Assembly: GCA_046160725.1 (NCBI GenBank) | Contig: JBJXHB010000285.1 | Location: 1-19,932, forward strand | Source: JBJXHB01 sp046160725 | GTDB lineage: Bacteria; Pseudomonadota; Gammaproteobacteria; Burkholderiales; Burkholderiaceae_C | Reading direction: 5' to 3' | DNA length: 19,932 nt | Position numbers and translations under genes: made by a program | The notes under the pieces: generated by a model | Seen by the model: only the letters and a program-made list of their open reading frames with translations | The model's database searches: none | Told to the model about the DNA's origin: nothing | Shown: one piece after another, positions 7,501-13,280 of the stretch | How the letters are laid out: the number at the start of each line of letters is the position of its first letter | How positions within the stretch are numbered: position 1 is the first letter of the stretch

Positions 7501-8073
7501 GAACGCAAGACCTTCCTGGACGCGCAGAGCGCCGACCTCAACGAGGCGATGCAGACCCTGCAGGATGCGATCCACAAGATCGACCTGGAAACCCGCGACC
7601 TACTCAAGCAGACTTTCGATCAGGTCAACGAGCATTTCGGGCGCATGTTCCCCAGCTTGTTCGGTGGCGGCACAGCCCGGCTGCAGATGACGGGTGACGA
7701 GATCCTGGACGCCGGCGTGCAGGTCCTGGCACAGCCACCGGGCAAGAAGAACTCCAGCATCCACTTGCTGTCCGGCGGCGAGAAGGCCCTGACCGCGATC
7801 GCGCTGGTGTTTGCGATCTTCATGCTCAACCCCGCGCCGTTCTGCCTGCTTGACGAGGTGGACGCACCGCTGGACGATGCCAACACCGAGCGCTACGGCC
7901 GGCTGGTCACCGAGATGTCGACCAAGGGCACCCAGTTCCTGTTCATCAGCCACAACAAGATCACCATGGAGATCTCGGAGCAGTTGATCGGCGTCACCAT
8001 GCAGGAGCAGGGCGTGTCGCGCATCGTCGCGGTCGACATTGCCGAGGCGGTGCACCTGGCGGAGGCTGCCTGA
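4546..8073 (+). CDS. smc: chromosome segregation protein SMC
   Basis: SMC dimers, with ScpA and ScpB, organise and segregate the chromosome as an ATP-driven DNA-loop machine. The 1175-residue product has the expected layout. The N-terminal ATPase half carries Walker A GPNGCGKSN (31-39), and long Gln/Glu/Ala/Arg-rich coiled coils run from about 170 to 500 and 660 to 1020. Between them lies a globular hinge (about 510-640). The C-terminal half has signature LSGGEK (1075-1080) and Walker B CLLDEVDAPLDD (1100-1111). The start MRLSQIKLAGFKSF is the family norm. The hinge lacks the Gly-rich GGxxTGG-like stretch seen in many SMCs, which I believe is common in betaproteobacteria. It heads the operon; zipA begins 19 bases downstream. 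Confidence 0.97.
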   Translation: MRLSQIKLAGFKSFADPTTFQLPGQRVGVVGPNGCGKSNIIDAVRWVLGESKASELRGESMQDVIFNGSTSRKPAARASVELVFDNSAARAGGPWNQYAELAVRRVLTRDGTSSYFINNQPVRRRDVQDVFLGTGLGPRAYAIIGQGTISRIIESRPEELRLFLEEAAGVSKYKERRRETENRIKDTRENLTRVDDILRELGSNLARLEQQAEVAQQYRALQERGALRLHQLWFLKHRDAAGEATRVQKAVDEAVNALEGRVAELRHLEAAQEQRRQGHYEQGQALHFAQGALAEAALELTRIEDRIRHVADSRQRVQQRIAELTAQTRQWDQQRGQAETELAEVAVRIEATQEQADLLAAQAEEAQGGLPEIEAAWRSAQAQANDQQRAASAVSQQIQLGAAESRHVDEQRRQVMSRLERLQGEGRQLSAPDMVRLGDVAERIGVAETQRDEADARLHELQERAPALEDERREQAARAQADAQRLAELAARGQALRALQEKVQTEGKLKPWLARHGLEGLQGLWTRLHVEAGWEPALEAALRERLGAVEIQRLEMVRAFATDAPPARLAFYSLQDNPPPASAGNGLPRLADLVRLPAESAGLRALLADWLEGAYTAASFDEALARRARLAHGEIIVTREGHAVSRSAVSFYAPDSEQAGLLARAQEIENLERAHRAQGLIADESRTMLVRLEAACSDIQQQLAQARRQAAEAQGIAHRLQMEHQQLRQQADAAVARRQQLDAEQADLQGQLEALDARRDEAEGRLASLDEDLADAQQRHADLEDAAIRAERGLADARTQLRALETRAQEFRFEARALTARSAELQRLIDTAQAQVRGNADSGAQMEMELGQLDSAAAQSGLQGALELKLTRETELVAQRAHYDEGAAAMRQGDEQRLALEQSLEPQRARITQLQLELQAAQLGGAQYLEQLQAAQVDLEALAAGVEQERVRLTGLQAEIDRINRDINDLGAVNLAALEELTTARERKTFLDAQSADLNEAMQTLQDAIHKIDLETRDLLKQTFDQVNEHFGRMFPSLFGGGTARLQMTGDEILDAGVQVLAQPPGKKNSSIHLLSGGEKALTAIALVFAIFMLNPAPFCLLDEVDAPLDDANTERYGRLVTEMSTKGTQFLFISHNKITMEISEQLIGVTMQEQGVSRIVAVDIAEAVHLAEAA

Positions 8074-8092
8074 AGGCAGGGCGCGACAGGCG

Positions 8093-9133
8093 ATGACGCT
8101 GACGGTCGCGCTGATCATCGCGGCAGCGCTGGTACTGGCGGCCGTGGTGGCCCATGGAGCATGGACGGCCCGGCGGGCGCAGCCGCGCAAGGCCGCAGAG
8201 GAGCCGCCGCGCATCGAGCCGACGCTGCCGGGCATGGCCAACCAGGGCGGCGCTGCTGCCGACGACGTTGATACCGACCTGGCTCTGCGCGCGCCGCTGG
8301 TCCGCCGCATGGCGCGCATCGACGCACTGATAGATGCCATCGTGCCGCTGGCGCTGGACGAGCCGGTGGCGGCCGAACTGGTGCTGGCCCATCTGCCGGC
8401 GTTGCGCCGGGTCGGCAGCAAGGTGGTGATCTTCGAGGGCCTGGATGCCGAGACCGGTGACTGGTGCGCGGTCCAGTCAGGCCAGCGCTACAGCGAGCTG
8501 CAGGCAGCCGCACAGCTGGCCAACCGCGGCGGCCCGTTGTCACCCATCGAGTACTCCGAGTTCGTGCAGACGGTGCAGGTGTTGGCCGATGCCTTGGGTG
8601 CGGTGGCGGTGCCGCCCGACATGCCGGACGCCGTGGCGCGCGGTCGCGAGCTGGACGCCTTTGCCAGCGGGCATGACGGGCAGCTCGCGCTCAAGCTGCG
8701 TGCGCGCGGGCCGGCGTGGACGGTGGGCTACATCCAGCACACCGCGTTGCGCCACGGGTTTGTGGCTGGGGCGCTGCCGGGCCGCCTGGTGCAGCCGGCA
8801 GCCGAGGCTGGTGCGCCGCCCGTCCTGGTGCTGAACTTTGACGCCCAGGCCGCGTTGGCCGAGGACCCGCAGGCCAGCGCCGTCCACGAGCTGACCCTGG
8901 TGCTGGACCTGCCGCAGACACCGGAGGCCGCCGAGCCGTTTCCGGCCTGGCACCGTGCAGCACATGGCCTGGCCGCCGACATGTCAGCCGACATCCTTGA
9001 CGAGGATGGCCGTCCCATCCCGCTGCAGGGCTTTGCGGTCATCGGTCAGGAGGTCGCCGGCCTGTACCGTGCGCTGGAAGCGCGCGACCTGGCCGCCGGG
9101 TCGCCGACCGCACGGCGCCTGTTCAGCGGATGA
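8093..9133 (+). CDS. zipA: ZipA-like cell division protein with C-terminal FtsZ-binding domain
   Basis: ZipA tethers FtsZ to the inner membrane at the division site. The 346-residue protein has an N-terminal membrane helix (TLTVALIIAAALVLAAVVA, 2-20) with almost nothing outside it, followed by basic residues. A short Pro/Ala linker runs from about 25 to 70. A C-terminal alpha/beta domain (about 75-335) contains SPIEYSEFVQTVQVLADALG and closes with AVIGQEVAGLYRALEARDL. The ATG at 8093 was preferred to an upstream ATG inside smc because it starts the membrane helix; AGG lies 2 bases upstream. The linker is much shorter than in the E. coli protein. The assignment rests on topology and position between smc and ligA more than on crisp motifs. 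Its TGA overlaps the next gene's ATG. Confidence 0.8.
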   Translation: MTLTVALIIAAALVLAAVVAHGAWTARRAQPRKAAEEPPRIEPTLPGMANQGGAAADDVDTDLALRAPLVRRMARIDALIDAIVPLALDEPVAAELVLAHLPALRRVGSKVVIFEGLDAETGDWCAVQSGQRYSELQAAAQLANRGGPLSPIEYSEFVQTVQVLADALGAVAVPPDMPDAVARGRELDAFASGHDGQLALKLRARGPAWTVGYIQHTALRHGFVAGALPGRLVQPAAEAGAPPVLVLNFDAQAALAEDPQASAVHELTLVLDLPQTPEAAEPFPAWHRAAHGLAADMSADILDEDGRPIPLQGFAVIGQEVAGLYRALEARDLAAGSPTARRLFSG

Positions 9134-9621
9134 GCCCGGCCATCGTGTCGCTGCGGCGAGCCGGGCCGGACGACGTGCCGGCGCTGGCACAGCTGTATGC
9201 CGATTGCGCACGTCGCATGGGGCCGAAGGTCTACAGCATCGCGCAGACAGAGGCCTGGGTGCGCTTTGCGCAGGACCCGGCCTTCACCGACTACATCCTG
9301 GGTGCCGATACGCTTGTTGCCAACAGCGAAGGAGACGGCGCCGTGGTGGACGGCTTCTGTGGTGTCGATGCCGGCGGCGAGATCCGCTCGTTGTATGTGC
9401 GGGTGGAGCGCATGCGGTCGGGGCTGGGCCGAGCCTTGCTGGGCCATGCACTGGCACATGGCCAGGCGCAAGGCCTGCGGCGGTTTGGCGCCTGGGCCAC
9501 GCCGTTCTCCAGGCCGATCTTCGAGGCTGTCGGCATGCCGCTGGTGCGGTGTGTGACCGAGCCGTTCCAGGGTGTGGGGTTCGAGCGCTATCGCATGGAG
9601 GGCACGCCCGATGTCGGATGA
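9130..9621 (+). CDS. GNAT-family N-acetyltransferase
   Basis: GNAT enzymes move acetyl from acetyl-CoA to amines of proteins or small molecules. The 163-residue protein opens with the beta-1/alpha-1 pattern VSLRRAGPDDVPALAQLYADC. Motif A is EIRSLYVRVERMRSGLGRALLGHAL (described as positions 84-108), whose pyrophosphate loop is RSGLGRA; Met95 stands where Gln or Arg is usual. A late FGAWATPFSRPIFEAVGM matches the beta-5/alpha-4 region. The substrate is unknown. The ATG overlaps the zipA stop (ATGA), and its own stop lies 11 bases inside ligA, so it is translated as part of the operon. Confidence 0.87.
   Translation: MSPAIVSLRRAGPDDVPALAQLYADCARRMGPKVYSIAQTEAWVRFAQDPAFTDYILGADTLVANSEGDGAVVDGFCGVDAGGEIRSLYVRVERMRSGLGRALLGHALAHGQAQGLRRFGAWATPFSRPIFEAVGMPLVRCVTEPFQGVGFERYRMEGTPDVG
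9597..9602 (+). promoter_or_regulatory. ribosome binding site of ligA
   Basis: GGAGGG lies inside the end of the GNAT gene, 8 bases before the ATG at 9611. It decides that start over the in-frame GTG at 9572. Confidence 0.7.
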
Positions 9622-11680
9622 GGACCTGGCGCCGCTGCCGCAGCAGGCGCGCGCGGCGCAACTGCGCGCCGAGCTGCATCACCATGCGCATCGCTACTAC
9701 GTGCTGGACGATCCAGTAGTCCCGGACGCCGAGTACGACCGCCTGTTCCAGGAATTGCAGGCGCTGGAGCGGGCGTACCCCGCGCTGTGCACGGCGGACT
9801 CGCCGACGCAGCGGGTGGGCGGCCCCATCCTGGATGCACTGGCACCCGTGCGCCATGCCGTGCCCATGCTGTCCATCCAGACCGAGACCGACACCTCGGC
9901 TGATGGCGCCGGAGCCTTCGATGCCCGGGTCCGCCGCGAGCTGGAGATGACGGGAACCGACCCGGACGTCGACTATGTCGCCGAACTCAAGTTCGACGGG
10001 CTGGCCATCAACCTGCGCTACGAGCATGGCGTGCTCACACTGGCCGCCACGCGCGGCGACGGCGAGACCGGCGAGGACGTCACGGCCAACATCCGCACCA
10101 TCGGCCAAGTGCCGCTGCGGCTGCTGGGCGCGCCGCCGCCGGTGCTCGAGGTGCGCGGCGAGATCTACATGCGGCGCGACGACTTCGAGCGGCTCAATGC
10201 CCAGCAGCGCGAGCGTGGCGAGAAGACCTATGTCAACCCGCGCAACACCGCCGCCGGCGCGGTGCGGCAGCTCGACCCAACGGTTACCGCATCACGCCGT
10301 CTGAGCTTCTTTGCCTACGGCCTCGGGCAGGCACAGGGCTGGACGATGCCGGATCGCCATTCCGGTCTTCTCGATGCGCTTGCCGGTTTCGGCCTGCCGG
10401 TCAACGACCTGCGTCGTCGCGTCTGTGGCGCGGCCGGGCTGGTCGCCTTCCATCAGCAGGTGCAGGCGTTGCGCGACACGCTGCCCTTCGACATCGATGG
10501 CGTGGTCTACAAGGTCGACCGGTTGGACCTGCAGCGCCAGCTCGGCTTCAAGACCCGTGAGCCGCGCTGGGCGGTGGCCCACAAGTACCCGGCGCAGGAG
10601 CAGGCCACACGCCTGAACGGCATCGACATCCAGGTCGGCCGTACCGGCAAGCTGACGCCGGTGGCCAAGCTGGAACCGGTGTTCGTCGGCGGCACCACGG
10701 TCAGCAATGCCACGCTGCACAACCGGTTCGAGCTGCGCCGCAAGGGCGTGCGTGTCGGCGACATGGCGATCGTGCGGCGGGCCGGCGACGTGATCCCCGA
10801 GGTCGTGGGCCGCATGCCCGGCGCGCGGGCGGCCTACGTGACCAACTTCCGCATGCCGGCCGCCTGCCCGGTGTGCGGCACCGCCGTGCGGCGCGAGAAG
10901 GGCAGCCTGGAGCACCGTTGCACCGGCGGCCTGTATTGCCCGGCCCAGCGCAAGCAGGCGCTGCTGCACTTTGCCGGCCGCCGCGCCATGGACATCGAGG
11001 GCCTGGGCGACAAGCTGGTCGATCAGCTGGTCGACGGTGGAGTGATCCAGTCGCTGCCCGATTTGTATCGGCTGGGTCTGTCCGCGCTGGCTGCGTTGGA
11101 CCGCATGGGCGAGCGCAGCTCGGCCAATCTGGTCCAGGCCCTGGAGCGCAGCCGTCGCACCACGTTGCAGCGCTTTCTCTTTGCACTGGGGATCCGTCAG
11201 GTCGGCGAGTCAACCGCGCGCGACCTGGCCCGGCACTTCGGCAGCCTGGACCGGCTGATCGATGCGGACGAGGCGGCGCTGCTGCAGGTGCCGGATGTCG
11301 GCCCCGTCGTCGCTGCCAGCATCCGGGACTTCTTTGCGCAACCGCACAACCTGGAGGTGGTGCGCCAGCTCCAGGCCTGTGGCGTCCAATGGGACGAGAC
11401 CGCGGCGCAGGCCGATGCCCCACGCCCGCTGGCCGGCCGCACATTGGTCCTGACCGGCAGCCTGCCGACACTGTCGCGCGACGCCGCGCGCGAGCGCATC
11501 GAGGCGGCCGGCGGCAAGGTGGCCGGCACGGTGTCGAAGAAGACCGACTTCGTCGTGGCCGGCGCCGAGGCCGGCTCCAAGCTGGACCGCGCCCGCGAGC
11601 TTGGCGTCACCGTGCTCGACGAAGAAGGGTTGCTACAGCTGTTGTCCGCACTCCCCCAACCAACCGATCAAGGCACCTGA
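9611..11680 (+). CDS. ligA: NAD-dependent DNA ligase
   Basis: LigA seals nicks in duplex DNA with NAD+ as adenylate donor, and is essential for replication and repair. The 689-residue product has every expected part. Domain Ia includes HHHAHRYYVLDDPVVPDAEYD (split across 23-43). The adenylated lysine is in ELKFDG (Lys127), and an OB fold follows. A four-cysteine zinc finger uses Cys419, Cys422, Cys437 and Cys443. Helix-hairpin-helix repeats run through about 455-590. A C-terminal BRCT domain begins at RPLAGRTLVLTGSLP (last 80 residues). The start at 9611 has a strong Shine-Dalgarno, GGAGGG at 9597-9602, and fits the family; a GTG at 9572 in frame is less likely. The def start codon shares one base with its stop. 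Confidence 0.97.
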   Translation: MSDEDLAPLPQQARAAQLRAELHHHAHRYYVLDDPVVPDAEYDRLFQELQALERAYPALCTADSPTQRVGGPILDALAPVRHAVPMLSIQTETDTSADGAGAFDARVRRELEMTGTDPDVDYVAELKFDGLAINLRYEHGVLTLAATRGDGETGEDVTANIRTIGQVPLRLLGAPPPVLEVRGEIYMRRDDFERLNAQQRERGEKTYVNPRNTAAGAVRQLDPTVTASRRLSFFAYGLGQAQGWTMPDRHSGLLDALAGFGLPVNDLRRRVCGAAGLVAFHQQVQALRDTLPFDIDGVVYKVDRLDLQRQLGFKTREPRWAVAHKYPAQEQATRLNGIDIQVGRTGKLTPVAKLEPVFVGGTTVSNATLHNRFELRRKGVRVGDMAIVRRAGDVIPEVVGRMPGARAAYVTNFRMPAACPVCGTAVRREKGSLEHRCTGGLYCPAQRKQALLHFAGRRAMDIEGLGDKLVDQLVDGGVIQSLPDLYRLGLSALAALDRMGERSSANLVQALERSRRTTLQRFLFALGIRQVGESTARDLARHFGSLDRLIDADEAALLQVPDVGPVVAASIRDFFAQPHNLEVVRQLQACGVQWDETAAQADAPRPLAGRTLVLTGSLPTLSRDAARERIEAAGGKVAGTVSKKTDFVVAGAEAGSKLDRARELGVTVLDEEGLLQLLSALPQPTDQGT

Positions 11681-12216
11681 TGGCGGTACGAGAGATCTTG
11701 CGCATGGGCGATGCCCGGCTGCTGCGCGTGGCGCAGCCGGTCACCCATTTCGGCTCGGCAGCGCTGCGAGCGCTGGTCGTGGACCTGTTCGACACCATGG
11801 CCGCGGCAAATGGGGCGGGCCTGGCGGCGCCGCAGATCGGCGTGGACTTGCAGGTGGTGATCTTCGGCTTTGACAGCAACGAACGCTATCCACAGGCGCC
11901 AGCGGTGCCGAGCACGGTGCTGGTCAACCCGGTCATCACGCCGCTGGATGATGCGATGGAGGAGGGCTGGGAGGGCTGCCTGTCGGTGCCCGGCCTGCGC
12001 GGCGTGGTGCCGCGCCATGCGCGCATCCGCTACCGTGGCTTTGATGCCGAAGGACAGGCTATCGACCGCGAGGCCGACGGCTTCCATGCGCGGGTGGTGC
12101 AGCATGAGTGCGACCATCTGATCGGTCGGCTGTATCCGACCCGCATGACCGACCTCACCCGGCTGGGGTTCACCAGCGTCCTGTTCCCGGAACTTGACGG
12201 GCAGCCCGACGACTGA
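11680..12216 (+). CDS. def: peptide deformylase
   Basis: Def removes the formyl group from the initiator methionine of new proteins, using a bound metal. All three family motifs are present in the 178 residues: GAGLAAPQ (45-52), EGCLSVPG (98-105, metal ligand Cys100) and QHECDHL (141-147, ligands His142 and His146, catalytic Glu143). The ATG at 11680 shares its A with the ligA stop (TGATG), and AAGG lies 6 bases upstream, so coupling to ligA is likely. Pairing with the ligA operon rather than fmt is notable; many bacteria carry a second def next to fmt, so this may be one of two copies. Confidence 0.96.
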   Translation: MAVREILRMGDARLLRVAQPVTHFGSAALRALVVDLFDTMAAANGAGLAAPQIGVDLQVVIFGFDSNERYPQAPAVPSTVLVNPVITPLDDAMEEGWEGCLSVPGLRGVVPRHARIRYRGFDAEGQAIDREADGFHARVVQHECDHLIGRLYPTRMTDLTRLGFTSVLFPELDGQPDD

Positions 12217-12275
12217 GGTGCGTCCCGCGCCACCGAGCGTGTGGCCGACAGCGTCTCTGCTCCTACAGGCCCCCG

Positions 12276-13166
12276 ATGTCGACTGCCCAATGGGTGCTCA
12301 GCGCGGTGCTCGCCGCAATGGTCTTCAGCGTCGCGCTGGACCTGCGCTGGCTGGACTTCCACCGCGTGCTGCAGATGCCGCGCGCCGTGGTGTGCGGCCT
12401 GGTGCCGCAGTTCGTGCTGCTGCCGGCGGCCACCTTGTTGGCCACGCTGGCGCTGGACCTGCCCCCGAACCTGGAAGTCGCGATGATCCTGGTGGCGGCC
12501 TGCCCGGGTGGGGCACTGTCCAATGTCATCACGCACCTGGGACGCGGCAACACCGCCCTGAGCGTCAGCATCTCGGCCGTGGCAGCATTGCTGGCGCTGG
12601 TGCTGACGCCCTTCAACTTTGCGTGGATGGTGGCGTCGAACCCGGCAACCGCCGGCTGGATGCGCCAGTTGCAGGTCGACCCGACCGGTATCGCCTTCAG
12701 CCTGCTGGGCCTGCTGGCCGTGCCGATGGCCGCCGGGCTGCTGTTGAACCACCATGCATCCGCCCTGACAACGCGCCTGCGCCGACCGCTGAAGCGATTT
12801 GCCTTGCTGGCCCTGCTGGCGTTCGTGCTGGTGGGCCTGGTGCGGGACCGACACCTCATCACCGCGCAGATCATCCTGCCGTTCCTGCTGGTGGTGGCCC
12901 ACAACGCCTGCGGTCTGTTGCTGGGCTGGGCCGCCGCTAGAGCCTTCCGCCTCGGCCCGCGCGACCGACGTGCGGTCATCATCGAAGGCGGCATGCAGAA
13001 CGCCGGGCTGGCATTGGGCATCATCGCGCTGCAGTTCGACAGCGACGTCGGTATGGTGGTCCTGGTCAGCCAGTGGGGCATGTGGCATATCGTGACCGGC
13101 CTGGCGCTGGCTCGTTGGTGGCGGGCCGCAGATGCGCGACCGGCGCCAGGGGCTGTCGCGATCTGA
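12276..13166 (+). CDS. BASS-family (bile acid:sodium symporter-like) transporter
   Basis: The 296-residue protein has about nine to ten hydrophobic segments and the BASS signatures. The first is CPGGALSNVITHLGRGNTAL (76-95); the second is EGGMQNAGLALG (237-248). By my memory of the Neisseria ASBT structure, Ser82, Asn83, Ser96, Glu237 and Gln241 fall at sodium-site positions, with Ser in place of one Thr, so sodium coupling is plausible. Natural bacterial substrates of this family are organic acids such as pantoate or pyruvate relatives; the substrate here cannot be told. The ATG at 12276 starts directly in the first membrane segment. It follows def by 59 bases on the same strand and may be read with that operon. 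Confidence 0.88.
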   Translation: MSTAQWVLSAVLAAMVFSVALDLRWLDFHRVLQMPRAVVCGLVPQFVLLPAATLLATLALDLPPNLEVAMILVAACPGGALSNVITHLGRGNTALSVSISAVAALLALVLTPFNFAWMVASNPATAGWMRQLQVDPTGIAFSLLGLLAVPMAAGLLLNHHASALTTRLRRPLKRFALLALLAFVLVGLVRDRHLITAQIILPFLLVVAHNACGLLLGWAAARAFRLGPRDRRAVIIEGGMQNAGLALGIIALQFDSDVGMVVLVSQWGMWHIVTGLALARWWRAADARPAPGAVAI

Positions 13167-13269
13167 GCGTGTTGCAGGATGTCAGTGGCGCGCGGAAATG
13201 GCGGCTCCTGGCGCCAACGCGTCAGCCCAAGTCGGCCATCGCGCGTTAGACCGACCATGACCATCAGTC

Positions 13270-13274
13270 GGGAG
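13270..13274 (+). promoter_or_regulatory. ribosome binding site deciding the start of the FecR-domain gene
   Basis: GGGAG stands 6 bases before the ATG at 13281. It selects this start over in-frame ATGs at 13179 and 13257, and the resulting protein begins with a proper signal peptide. Confidence 0.7.
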
Positions 13275-13280
13275 TCAACC

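Noticed and set aside
5854..7575. 573-codon minus-strand open frame (and 4351-5766, 471 codons) opposite smc
   Set aside because: Long Leu/Gln/Arg-rich shadows of the SMC coiled coils; the smc frame has the motifs and the expected length.
10873..11679. Upstream extension of the def frame inside ligA
   Set aside because: Peptide deformylase starts at MAVREIL; the extension is an alternate-frame read of ligA.
13167..13280. Short inverted bases AACGCG/CGCGTT upstream of the FecR-domain gene
   Set aside because: Six-base arms about 22 bases apart in GC-rich DNA are not significant, and no promoter hexamers accompany them.
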